A stretch of 64,000 bases of DNA from Streptomyces liliifuscus (GTDB taxonomy: Bacteria > Actinomycetota > Actinomycetes > Streptomycetales > Streptomycetaceae): assembly GCF_016598615.1 (NCBI RefSeq), contig NZ_CP066831.1, positions 7,440,001 through 7,504,000 of the forward strand, given 5' to 3'. Of the stretch, positions 51,823-59,938 are shown in pieces. The notes under the pieces are model-generated. The model did not search any database. It saw only the letters and a list, made by a program, of their open reading frames with translations, and had not been told where the DNA came from. Each line of letters begins with the position of its first letter. The first letter of the stretch is position 1. The position numbers and the translations under genes are program-made.

Positions 51823-52467
51823 TCAGCAGCCGCTCAGGACCGAGCTGAGCTTGCTCTTCTCCGCCGAGTCGACGGAGAGGTCGTAGTAGTACTTCACCTG
51901 GACCCAGGCGCGTACGTAGGTGCAGGCGTAGGCGGTGCGCGAGGGCATCCACTCGGCCGGGTCCTGGTCGCTCTTCGACTGGTTCACGTTGTCCGTGACG
52001 GCGATGAGCTGCGGGCGGGTGAGGTCGTTGGCGAAGGCCTGGCGCGTGGAGGCGGACCAGCTGTCGGCGCCGGAGTCCCAGGCCTCGGCCAGCGGGACGA
52101 GGTGGTCGATGTCGAGGTCGGAGGCGGCGGTCCAGGTCGCGCCGTCGTAGACGGAGTACCAGCTGCCGCTGGTGGCCGCGCAGGCGGAGCTGGTGACGAC
52201 GTTCGTGCCGTCGCGCTTCAGGACCGTCTCACGCGTGTTGCACGTGCCGCTGATGGTGATCCAGTGGTTGAAGAGATCGCGGTCGTAGCCGGTGCGGTCC
52301 TCGGTCGCCACGGTGAGCGAGGCGAGGTAGGTGCGGGCGGTGGCCGCGCTGACCGGGGTGGGCAGCGCGGCGGAGGCGGTCGGGCCGTTGAAAAGCCCGA
52401 CCATGGCTATCAATCCGGCGAAGGCGGCCACTAGACTCAGCCGTCGACGCGCGTAGATCTTCGGCAT
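51823..52467 (-). CDS. Secreted HNH-family nuclease-like protein
   Basis: A 214-residue exported protein. The signal peptide (RRRLSLVAAFAGLIAMVG, cut near ASA about 33) precedes a DUF1524/GmrSD-type HNH domain: DLDIDHLVPLAEAWDSG, FANDLTRPQLIAVTDNVNQSKSDQDPAEWMP. Four Cys in the mature chain could make two disulphides. It probably degrades extracellular nucleic acid. ATG 52467 follows AAGGGAG. It stands alone, divergent from the HAD gene. Confidence 0.88.
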   Translation of the reverse strand: MPKIYARRRLSLVAAFAGLIAMVGLFNGPTASAALPTPVSAATARTYLASLTVATEDRTGYDRDLFNHWITISGTCNTRETVLKRDGTNVVTSSACAATSGSWYSVYDGATWTAASDLDIDHLVPLAEAWDSGADSWSASTRQAFANDLTRPQLIAVTDNVNQSKSDQDPAEWMPSRTAYACTYVRAWVQVKYYYDLSVDSAEKSKLSSVLSGC

Positions 52468-52576
52468 GCGAACTCCCTTGGGGTGGGGGGAAGTTGACCT
52501 GCGAGCGACTGAATGCTCGCGGTGGCCGGTTTCCGGGAGATGTGCGTCAGGTGAGAAGTTAATGACGTGGTCATGA

Positions 52577-52629
52577 CACAACAAGGGGCGGGGCGGGACT
52601 TTCGGGTTTTCGTCGGCCGCCTTGTTGTG
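52577..52629. repeat. Long-range inverted repeat in the HNH/HAD intergenic region
   Basis: CACAACAAGG (52577-52586) and CCTTGTTGTG (52620-52629) are perfect inverted 10-mers separated by 33 bp, in the 339-bp gap between the divergent HNH and HAD genes. No gene is seen in this gap. Confidence 0.6.
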
Positions 52630-52806
52630 GGTTCGTGTGGAATGGGGGCTCTGGGGTGGTAGCGGGATCGGGCCTTCGTTTTGTACCGTGGGGGAACAAA
52701 GTGGCTCCCGTCCGCACTCCCTGACCGGCGGGCGGGGCCGCCTTGTCCCCCCGGGGGTCACGGAATGGCCCGCCCGGGACCCTCTTCCACGCTTTGGAGC
52801 ATGCCG

Positions 52807-53469
52807 ATGACGGCGTCAACCGTGCTGACCGCCCGTGCCCTGCTGCTGGACATGGACGGCACCCTCGTCAACTCGGACGCCGTCGTCGAGCGCGTGTGGC
52901 GCCGCTGGGCCGACCGGCACGGGCTCGACGGGGACGAGGTCATGAAGGTCGTCCACGGGCGGCAGGGGTACGCGTCGATGGCCGTGCTGCTGCCCGGCCG
53001 GCCCATGGAGCAGAACTACGCCGACAACGCGCGGATGCTCGCCGAGGAGACGGCGGACATGGACGGGGTCGTGGCGATTCCGGGGGCCGCGGAGTTTCTT
53101 GCCTCGCTGCGGGGAGTGGTGGCGCATGCGCTCGTCACGTCCGCGGATGTGGCGCTGTCCACGGCGCGAATGGGGGCGGCGGGGCTTTCGCTGCCGGAGG
53201 TTCGGGTCACGGCCGAGTCCGTGGGGGCTAGCAAGCCGGATCCTGAGGGGTTTTTGAAGGGGGCGGCCGAGTTGGGTGTCGCGCCTGAGGAGTGTGTGGT
53301 GTTCGAGGACTCGGGGGCGGGGATCGCGGCGGGGCGCTCCGCGGGGATGCGGGTGGTCGGGGTCGGGCCCCGGGCCGGGTTTCATCGGCCGGATGTTGTT
53401 GTGCGGGATCTTCGGCAGGTGCGGGTTGAGGTTTTGGGGGGTGGGGTGGTTCGGCTTCGGGTGGGGTGA
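52807..53469 (+). CDS. HAD-superfamily sugar-phosphatase-like protein
   Basis: A 220-residue HAD IA hydrolase. Motif I is LLLDMDGTLVNSD (Asp nucleophile about 15), motif II HALVTSAD, motif III with Lys in GASKPDPEGF and motif IV CVVFEDSGAGIAAG. Close relatives dephosphorylate sugar phosphates. GGAG at 52796 is 7 nt from ATG 52807 and only 1 nt from the in-frame ATG 52801, so 52807 is preferred. The last 20 codons and the sequence after it are G/T-rich and repetitive. Confidence 0.9.
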   Translation: MTASTVLTARALLLDMDGTLVNSDAVVERVWRRWADRHGLDGDEVMKVVHGRQGYASMAVLLPGRPMEQNYADNARMLAEETADMDGVVAIPGAAEFLASLRGVVAHALVTSADVALSTARMGAAGLSLPEVRVTAESVGASKPDPEGFLKGAAELGVAPEECVVFEDSGAGIAAGRSAGMRVVGVGPRAGFHRPDVVVRDLRQVRVEVLGGGVVRLRVG

Positions 53470-53587
53470 CCTGGGGTCGGGGATTGTGGGCTGGGCCGGG
53501 CCGGGCTGGGCTGAGCTGAGTTGGGCTCGGCTGGACTTGGCTTGGCTGGGGGCTGTCGGGTGCGGGTTGTGTTGGGCTGGGCTGGTT

Positions 53588-53673
53588 GCGCAGTTCCCCG
53601 CGCCCCTGGGGTGGCTGGGGTTTGGTGTCGTGTGCGGGGCGGTGGGGGCTTGTCGCGCAGTTCCCCGCGCCCC
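53588..53673 (-). repeat. Two further copies of the dispersed repeat in tandem
   Basis: Exact reverse-strand cores at 53588-53606 and 53655-53673, 67 bp apart in the same orientation, downstream of the HAD gene. The 110 bp before them (53475-53585) are GGGCTGG-type simple sequence. Confidence 0.95.
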
Positions 53674-53725
53674 TGAAAGCTTGGGGCCGGGCCGTTTGAC
53701 AGGGCGGCCTCCGGCGCCTTCGCTG

Positions 53726-53949
53726 CCCGGAGCCCGGAGCCCGGAGCCCGGAGCCCGGAGCCCGGAGCCCGGAGCCCGGAGCCCGGAGCCCGGAGCCCGG
53801 AGCCCGGAGCCCGGAGCCCGGAGCCCGGAGCCCGGAGCCCGGAGCCCGGAGCCCGGAGCCCGGAGCCCGGAGCCCGGAGCCCGGAGCCCGGAGCCCGGAG
53901 CCCGGAGCCCGGAGCCCGGAGCCCGGAGCCCGGAGCCCGGAGCCCGGAG
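53726..53949. repeat. Perfect heptanucleotide array, CCCGGAG x 32
   Basis: CCCGGAG is repeated 32 times without a mismatch over exactly 224 bp, ending 23 bp before the stop codon of the peptidoglycan-binding protein gene on the other strand. Because 7 is not a multiple of 3 the frame cycles every 21 bp; the plus strand is open (SPEPGAR repeats) but has no supporting gene signals. Confidence 0.97.
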
Positions 53950-53972
53950 TCTTCGAGGCTCAGGGTCGTTTT

Positions 53973-55082
53973 CTACGGCTCCGTTGTTTCTGATTCCAGG
54001 CGGGTGCGGGTTTCTTTGTCGTAGGTGCCGGCGTCCTCGTTGTTTATGCCTCGGGTCAGTTGGTAGTTGCGGACGGCGGTTTCGGTTTTGTTGTCGTAGT
54101 CGCCGTCGGGGGTGCCTGCGAACAGGGCCACCTGTTGGAGGCGTTGCTGGAGTTCGGTGACCTCGGGGCCCTCGTCGCCGCGGCGCAGTGTCACGGGCTC
54201 GGCCTTCTCCGGTGGGGTGGAGGGCCGACTGGTCGTCGGGGTGGGGGCACCCGTCGACGGGGCTCGGGTCGTGGCGGTCGGGCGGGGCGGAGCGGGTGAC
54301 GCCGTCGACCTCGTCGGTGACGGTGTGGCGCTCGCGCTGCTCGACTCCGTCGGTGAGGGTGACGGCGACCGCGTGGGCGACTCGGAGACCGACGGCGACG
54401 GCTCGTCCAGGGTCGCGTCCGGCACGCTCGCCCGTATGTCGTCCGGGGCCGCGCTCTCCCGCGACGGCGCGTCGTACGAGAACAGCCCGCTCGCGAACCC
54501 GGCCGCCGCGACCACCGCCGCTGTGGCGCCGGCCCCGACGAGCGCGAAGCGACGGCGTCGGCCCGTGCCCTCCGTGGGCTCCTCGGCCGGATCCAGCCGA
54601 TGGGCCTCCTCGAAGAGGCTCCTGTCGGGAGAGGGGGAGTGGGGCAGCGCCGTCGCGCGGGGCAGCTGGGCTGTGGCGGCCGCGTCCGCCGGCTCCCTTT
54701 CGTGCATCTCGCTCGTGGGCGGCGGCTCGGACGGCGCCCCGTACCCGTAGCCGTGGTCATAGCCCTGCTCGTACCCGTGCTCGTGCTCGTGCCCGCGTCC
54801 GTGCTCGTACGCCGTGCCGTCAGCCGCAGGGGCGCCCGGCGTCCCGGCGGGCGGTTCCGGAGTGGCTGAGGCTGCCGAGTCCGCCGCTTCCGGTGTCGGT
54901 GGGGCCAGGTCCACGTAGGGGCGTATGCGCAGGGGGTCGAAGTCCTCCGCCGCGGCGGCCTCCGCGGAGCGGGTCTCCAGGAGGGCGTCCGCCGCCCGGC
55001 GGCCGCAGTCGCACGTGGGGGAGCCCCCCGACTCCCAGGGCGCCCCGCATTCCGGGCATATGTGCCCGTTCCGGTCGTTCAC
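53973..55082 (-). CDS. Membrane protein with N-terminal zinc ribbon and C-terminal peptidoglycan-binding domain
   Basis: A 369-residue single-pass protein. Residues 1-30 hold a zinc ribbon (CPECG...CDCG). A His/Tyr/Gly-rich disordered part follows (HEHEHGYEQGYDHGYGYG, about 95-115), then a transmembrane segment (FALVGAGATAAVVAAAGFASG, about 180-200). A Ser/Thr/Pro stalk (about 215-290) leads to a PG_binding_1 domain (LRRGDEGPEVTELQQRLQQVALFAGTPDGDYDNKTETAVRNYQ). It would link cytoplasm and cell wall. GTG 55082 has GGGGAGGA upstream. Confidence 0.85.
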   Translation of the reverse strand: MNDRNGHICPECGAPWESGGSPTCDCGRRAADALLETRSAEAAAAEDFDPLRIRPYVDLAPPTPEAADSAASATPEPPAGTPGAPAADGTAYEHGRGHEHEHGYEQGYDHGYGYGAPSEPPPTSEMHEREPADAAATAQLPRATALPHSPSPDRSLFEEAHRLDPAEEPTEGTGRRRRFALVGAGATAAVVAAAGFASGLFSYDAPSRESAAPDDIRASVPDATLDEPSPSVSESPTRSPSPSPTESSSASATPSPTRSTASPAPPRPTATTRAPSTGAPTPTTSRPSTPPEKAEPVTLRRGDEGPEVTELQQRLQQVALFAGTPDGDYDNKTETAVRNYQLTRGINNEDAGTYDKETRTRLESETTEP

Positions 55083-55249
55083 GTGTGGGTTCCTCCCCGT
55101 ACGAACTCCAGCGATTATGCAGACACCCTCCACACAATCTCCCGGTTACCCCCGGAATCCCGGACTCCGTAGCGGATTCAACAGGCCATAACCGGTCACA
55201 CCGACCAGGATGGAAGAGAAAACGGGACTCTCGTGGCCGGGAGGTCTTC

Positions 55250-57367
55250 ATGGCCGAGGATGCGCACGGTGCGAACGACACGAACGGCACGGACACACCG
55301 AAGGCGGCCCCCCACACCCGGGACCATTCGCGCGGTGCCACCGCCGGTCAGGAGCATCCGAAGGGCGGCGTCCTCGTCTCGATCGGCGCCCTGCTCCTCG
55401 GACTCCTCCTCGCCGCGCTCGACCAGACCATCGTGTCGACCGCGCTGCCGACCATCGTCAGCGACCTGGGCGGTCTCGACCACCTGTCGTGGGTCGTCAC
55501 CGCGTATCTGCTCGCCTCGACGGCCGCCACCCCGCTCTGGGGCAAGCTCGGTGACCAGTACGGACGCAAGAAGCTGTTCCAGACCGCCATCGTGATCTTC
55601 CTGATCGGCTCCGCACTGTGCGGTATGGCGCAGAACATGCCCCAGCTGATCGCCTTCCGCGCCCTCCAGGGACTCGGCGGCGGCGGACTCATCGTGCTGT
55701 CGATGGCGATCGTCGGCGACATCGTCTCGCCCCGCGAACGGGGCAAGTACCAGGGCCTGTTCGGCGCGGTGTTCGGCGCGAGCAGCGTGCTCGGCCCGCT
55801 GCTCGGCGGGCTGTTCACCCAACACCTGAGCTGGCGCTGGGTCTTCTACATCAACCTCCCCATCGGGATCGTCGCGCTCGCCGTCATCGCGACCGTCCTG
55901 CGCATCCCGGTCCGCGCCCAGAAGCACACGATCGACTACCTCGGTACGTTCCTGATCGCGGCCGTCGCCACCTGCCTGGTCCTCGTCGCCTCGCTCGGCG
56001 GCAGCACCTGGGCCTGGGGCTCGGTGCAGATCATCGGCCTCGCCGTGCTGGGTGTCGTCCTCGCCGTGGCGTTCGTGGCCGTCGAACGGCGGGCCGCCGA
56101 ACCCGTACTGCCCCTGAAACTGTTCCGGATCCGCACCTTCACCCTCGCCGCCGTGATCAGCTTCATCGTCGGCTTCGCGATGTTCGGCGCGATGACCTAC
56201 CTCCCGACGTTCCTCCAGGTCGTCCACGGCATCTCGCCCACCATGTCGGGCGTGCACATGCTGCCGATGGTGGCCGGACTGCTCGTCTCCTCGACCGTCT
56301 CCGGGCAGATCGTCAGCCGCACGGGCCGCTGGAAGGTGTTCCCCATCGCCGGTACGGGCGTCACCGCGCTCGGCCTGCTGCTCCTGCACCAGCTCGACGA
56401 GAACAGCTCCGCGGCCGAGATGAGTTCGTACCTCCTCGTGTTCGGCCTGGGCCTCGGCCTGGTCATGCAGGTCCTCGTGCTGATCGTGCAGAACGCCGTC
56501 TCGTACGAGGATCTCGGCGTCGCCACCTCCGGCGCCACCTTCTTCCGCTCCATCGGCGCCTCGTTCGGCGTCGCCATCTTCGGCACGGTCTTCGCGAGCA
56601 GGCTGGGCAGTGAACTCACCGCCGCGCTCCGGGGGCAGGACCTCCCGCCGAGCCTCGGCACGGACGCGCTGAAGGCCGACCCGAAGATCATCGCCGACCT
56701 CCCGGCCGCACTCCGGCCGCCCGTCGTCGAGGCGTACTCCACATCCATCACGGACGTCTTCCTGTACGCGGCCCCGGTCGCCCTCGCCGGCTTCGTGCTC
56801 GCCTGGTTCCTGCGCGAGGACAGGCTGCGGGCCTCCGTCACGGCACCCGACGCCACCCAGACGCTGGCCAGCAACCCCGTGGAGCGCTCCTCGTACGACG
56901 AGGTGTGCCGCGCGCTGTCCGTGCTCGGCACCCGCGAGGGGCGGCGCGAGATCTACAAGAAGATCACCGCCCGCGCCGGGTACGACCTGCTGCCCGCCGC
57001 GAGCTGGCTCCTGCTGCGGATCAGGCGCTACGGCTGGGCCGAGCCCGCCGTCCTCGCCGAGCGCAGCGCCGTGCCCCTGCATGTCGTCATCGCGGCCGCC
57101 CGCCAGGTCGAGGAGAGGCATCTCGCCGTACGGGAGGGACTCGACCTGGTCCTGACCGACCAGGGCCGTGAAGCCGCCGAGAAGCTGGCCCAGGCCCGTG
57201 AGGAGTCCCTCGCCGAGCTCCTGGGCGACTGGTGGGGCCCGGACCGCCCCACCGACCTGGTCCGGCTCGTGAAGGAGCTGAACGCCGAGATGTGCGGCTC
57301 CAACGAGGAACGCCCCCACAACGGAACCGTGCCGAAGCCGACCGGCCGGGTGTGGCTCACCAAGTGA
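55250..57367 (+). CDS. MFS drug-efflux transporter (DHA2) fused to a MarR-like winged-helix domain
   Basis: A 705-residue protein. Residues 40-530 are a 14-helix DHA2 pump with LDQTIVSTALPTI, motif A GDQYGRKKLF and motif C-like VFGASSVLGPLLGG. From about 548 to 675 there is a soluble domain with SYDEVCRALSVLGTREGRREIYKKI, ASWLLLRIRRYGWAEPAVLAERSAV, ARQVEERHLAVREGLDLVLTDQGREAAEKL, which matches the MarR winged-helix layout. Pump and putative sensor on one chain is unusual. GGGAGG precedes ATG 55250. Confidence 0.9.
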   Translation: MAEDAHGANDTNGTDTPKAAPHTRDHSRGATAGQEHPKGGVLVSIGALLLGLLLAALDQTIVSTALPTIVSDLGGLDHLSWVVTAYLLASTAATPLWGKLGDQYGRKKLFQTAIVIFLIGSALCGMAQNMPQLIAFRALQGLGGGGLIVLSMAIVGDIVSPRERGKYQGLFGAVFGASSVLGPLLGGLFTQHLSWRWVFYINLPIGIVALAVIATVLRIPVRAQKHTIDYLGTFLIAAVATCLVLVASLGGSTWAWGSVQIIGLAVLGVVLAVAFVAVERRAAEPVLPLKLFRIRTFTLAAVISFIVGFAMFGAMTYLPTFLQVVHGISPTMSGVHMLPMVAGLLVSSTVSGQIVSRTGRWKVFPIAGTGVTALGLLLLHQLDENSSAAEMSSYLLVFGLGLGLVMQVLVLIVQNAVSYEDLGVATSGATFFRSIGASFGVAIFGTVFASRLGSELTAALRGQDLPPSLGTDALKADPKIIADLPAALRPPVVEAYSTSITDVFLYAAPVALAGFVLAWFLREDRLRASVTAPDATQTLASNPVERSSYDEVCRALSVLGTREGRREIYKKITARAGYDLLPAASWLLLRIRRYGWAEPAVLAERSAVPLHVVIAAARQVEERHLAVREGLDLVLTDQGREAAEKLAQAREESLAELLGDWWGPDRPTDLVRLVKELNAEMCGSNEERPHNGTVPKPTGRVWLTK

Positions 57368-57439
57368 ACCCGGGCTGGCGGCCCGGCAGTTGACGCGCGG
57401 GGCACGGCCACCGGTGGGACATGACCACGGGCGGGCGGC

Positions 57440-57961
57440 TCAGGTGGTGAGTCGCTTGGCGAACCAGTGCTCGGCGTACACGTCGTCGTTGTACGCCTCG
57501 GTCTCCGCGTAGCCGTGCCGGGCGTACAGCGCCCGCGCCTCCACCAGGTCGCCCCGCGTGTCGAGGATCAGCCGCCCGGCCCCGAGCGCCCGGGCAGCCG
57601 CCTCGGCCGCCCCGAGCAGAACGGCACCCCCGCCCCTGCCCCGCAGATCCCGGCGTACGAAGACACGCTTGAGCTCGCCCGTCGCCGCGTCGCGCAGTCG
57701 TACGCCCGCCATGCCCGCCGCCTCACCGTCGTGCCGTGCGACGAGCAACACCCCACCGGGCGGGGCGAATTCGGCTCCGGCGTCGGCGGCGATCTCGCGT
57801 TCCAGCTCGGTTGGGTCGGTGTCGTGCCCGCGGTGCAGCCGGTACCAGCGGTCGCTGACCTCCGTGTAGTACGCCCGCCAGAGGGCGACCGCGGCCGGCG
57901 AGTCGAACGGCTCGGGGGCGACGGCCCAGGGCTCCGGCACACCGGCCGTACGTGTCTTCAT
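57440..57961 (-). CDS. GNAT-family N-acetyltransferase
   Basis: A 173-residue GNAT with the core ATGELKRVFVRRDLRGRGGGAVLLGAAEAAARALGAGRLILDT (in outline: LKRVFVRRDLRGRGGG for acetyl-CoA binding, about 107-122) and ARALYARHGYAETEAYND after it. The substrate is unknown. ATG 57961 is chosen over 57970. It is convergent with the MFS gene and 160 bp from the next divergent gene. Confidence 0.88.
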   Translation of the reverse strand: MKTRTAGVPEPWAVAPEPFDSPAAVALWRAYYTEVSDRWYRLHRGHDTDPTELEREIAADAGAEFAPPGGVLLVARHDGEAAGMAGVRLRDAATGELKRVFVRRDLRGRGGGAVLLGAAEAAARALGAGRLILDTRGDLVEARALYARHGYAETEAYNDDVYAEHWFAKRLTT

Positions 57962-58121
57962 GGCGGGCATTGTCACGAGACGCCGTACGCCGTCCGCAAG
58001 CGAATTACCTCCGTGGCCGACGCGCTGCCGTACGGATGTCGCGAGCGCAGTTTGGGGACCGTCGTCCGGGCAACCCGGCTTGGGAAGCGGCCCACTGGGC
58101 CCAGAACCCGGAAGGCATTCC

Positions 58122-58829
58122 ATGTCCACAGGCTTGATCATTCTTCTGATCGTGGTCGCGGTGGCTCTCGTGGCCGCCGTGGTCGCCCGGTCCGTCGTGG
58201 CCCGCGGGGCGGGCGGCGGGCGAGGCCTGAAGCGGCGCTTCGGGCCCGAGTACGACCGTGCCGTCGCCCGGCACGACGGCGACTCCAAGGCCGCCGAGCA
58301 CGAACTCGAAGAGCGGGTGAAGCGGCACGGATCGCTGCGCGAGCAGCCGCTGGAGCCCGGGGCACGGGAGCGGTACATGGTCCGCTGGACCGCCGTGCAG
58401 GAGCAGTTCGTCGACTCGCCGCGCGACGCCGTCGTCGAGGCCGACCGGCTCATCGCCGAGGTGGCCGGCGCCCGCGGGTTCCCGGACGGCAGCCGTCACG
58501 ACGAGCAGCTCGACGCGCTCTCCGTGCACCACGCGCACCACGTCCACGGCTACCGGCGCGTCCACCGGGCCGCGCACGCGCCCAAGGCCGGCTCCGGCGC
58601 GGGCTCGGCGGCCGGTACGGAGGAACTGCGCGAGGCCCTCGTCGAGGCCCGCGCGCTCTTCCAGGACCTGACGGCCCCGGTCCGCGGGGAAGAAAAGGCG
58701 CTGTCCCGGGGGAAGAACGAGTCCCGCGAGGAGACCGACGAAGCGCCCGCGACCACCCGAACCGACAAGGCCCGCGGCCGCACGCACGCGCCGTGGGCAC
58801 TCAACAGGCGCCATGTGAAGGGCAGTTGA
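58122..58829 (+). CDS. Membrane-anchored protein of unknown function (first of paralogous pair)
   Basis: A 235-residue protein: one N-terminal transmembrane segment (GLIILLIVVAVALVAAVVAR), then a soluble helical region with RYMVRWTAVQEQFVDSPRDAVVEADRLIAEVA (about 82-113) and His-rich HHAHHVHGYRRVHRA. A charged low-complexity tail follows. The segment WT..Q...FVDSPR..V.EAD.LI.EVA is shared with the next gene, so the two have a common domain. GGAAGG precedes ATG 58122. The stop is 5 bp before the next gene, hence one operon. Confidence 0.8.
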   Translation: MSTGLIILLIVVAVALVAAVVARSVVARGAGGGRGLKRRFGPEYDRAVARHDGDSKAAEHELEERVKRHGSLREQPLEPGARERYMVRWTAVQEQFVDSPRDAVVEADRLIAEVAGARGFPDGSRHDEQLDALSVHHAHHVHGYRRVHRAAHAPKAGSGAGSAAGTEELREALVEARALFQDLTAPVRGEEKALSRGKNESREETDEAPATTRTDKARGRTHAPWALNRRHVKGS

Positions 58830-58834
58830 GAGCC

Positions 58835-59788
58835 ATGCCGGACGACAACAAGACGACCGGACCCTCACCGGAACAGCGCAACGACCCCCCGACGTCGGCA
58901 GACCGGCCGTCGTCCCCCGACCGGCGAACACCGGCCGACCGACGCGCGTCAGCCGACCGACGGACTTCCCCCGACCGGCGGACCTCTCCCGACCACCAGA
59001 CACCTGCCGACCCGACCCGGACACCTGACCGGACCGGGACACCCGCTCCGGCCGGGGCACCCGACGAGACCGGGATCATCGGCCGGACGGAGGCCCCTGA
59101 CCGGACCGGGATCATCGGCCGGACGGAGGCACCCGACCGGGCAGGGTCACCTGACCGCGCCGAGACTGCCGGCCGGACCGGAGCCGGCGGTCGGACCGGG
59201 TCACCGGACCGGACCGAGGCTGTCGGCCGGGCCGGGTCACCCGACCGGACCGAGATACCCGACCGGACCGGGGCTGCAGGCCGGGCCGAGGCCGCCGGAA
59301 GGCCCGCCACCCCCGGAGGGCCCCCCGCTTCCGACACCGGCGCAGGCACACCCGCCCCGTCAGGGGCGCGGGGAACTGCGCGCTCAGCCCAAGACGACCT
59401 GCACGAGACCACGGCGGGGAGTTCAAGGGCTCCCGGCGACACACCTGTCCCAGGCAGCCCGCCCGCCACCCAGACCAAGTCGACCGCCGGAACCGCCGGA
59501 GCCGGAGGCGCAGGCGGACGCCTGATGTCTCCCGACGCCGGCGAAAAGTGGACCCACCAGCTACAACACGCAGTGGCCGGCTTCATAGACGGCCCCCGCG
59601 GCTCGGTCGAGGAGGCCGACAAGGTCCTCCAGGAGGTCGCGGCCCGCTTCACCGACGCCGTGACCGAGCGCCGCCGCACACTCCGTACGTCCTGGCAGAC
59701 CACCGGCGAGGAAAAGACCGACACCGAACAACTCCGGCTGGCCCTACGGGACTACAGGGAACTGGCGGAACGACTGCTGCGGCTCTGA
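58835..59788 (+). CDS. Disordered-linker protein of unknown function (second of paralogous pair) with an embedded dispersed repeat
   Basis: A 317-residue protein. Residues 1-230 are disordered Pro/Asp/Arg/Thr repeats (DRRTSP, GIIGRTEAPDRTG twice). The C-terminal 90 residues carry WTHQLQHAVAGFIDGPRGSVEEADKVLQEVAARF, matching the domain of the preceding gene. Within the linker, codons for SGARGTARSAQ come from an exact copy of the dispersed 19-bp repeat (59363-59381), inserted without breaking the frame. Function unknown; probably acts with the upstream gene. Confidence 0.8.
   Translation: MPDDNKTTGPSPEQRNDPPTSADRPSSPDRRTPADRRASADRRTSPDRRTSPDHQTPADPTRTPDRTGTPAPAGAPDETGIIGRTEAPDRTGIIGRTEAPDRAGSPDRAETAGRTGAGGRTGSPDRTEAVGRAGSPDRTEIPDRTGAAGRAEAAGRPATPGGPPASDTGAGTPAPSGARGTARSAQDDLHETTAGSSRAPGDTPVPGSPPATQTKSTAGTAGAGGAGGRLMSPDAGEKWTHQLQHAVAGFIDGPRGSVEEADKVLQEVAARFTDAVTERRRTLRTSWQTTGEEKTDTEQLRLALRDYRELAERLLRL
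59363..59381 (+). repeat. Dispersed 19-bp repeat inside a coding sequence
   Basis: Exact core GGGGCGCGGGGAACTGCGC within the linker of the second paralogue; all other copies seen here are intergenic. Confidence 0.95.
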
Positions 59789-59871
59789 GCCCACGTACCC
59801 CCGCGAACTCCCGTACATCAACGCGAACCCCCGTACGCGAACTCCCGTACGCGATACGCATCTTGCGCAGC

Positions 59872-59909
59872 GAGGCCCTGCCCCGGGCCATGTGTCGGGG
59901 CAGGGCCTC
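59872..59909. terminator. Bidirectional hairpin terminator
   Basis: GAGGCCCTGCCCCG (59872-59885) pairs perfectly with CGGGGCAGGGCCTC (59896-59909), a 14-bp stem with a 10-nt loop, between the convergent unknown and DUF1992 genes. CCCGTACGCGAAC-type direct repeats fill 59800-59860. Confidence 0.88.
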
Positions 59910-59938
59910 ACCCGTGCCCCAAGAGGGCGGCGCGGTCT

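Noticed and set aside
53726..53949. CRISPR array
   Set aside because: The units are 7 bp and contiguous with no spacers; it is a simple tandem repeat.
53276..54160. Plus-strand frame translating the heptamer array as SPEPGAR repeats, resembling a collagen-like protein
   Set aside because: The frame arises only because a 7-bp repeat has no stop in any phase; there is no start signal, and it runs into the antisense of a real gene.
55196..57319. 707-codon minus-strand frame opposite the MFS-MarR fusion
   Set aside because: Low-complexity His/Asp/Gly-rich translation with no domain; the opposite strand encodes an unmistakable transporter.
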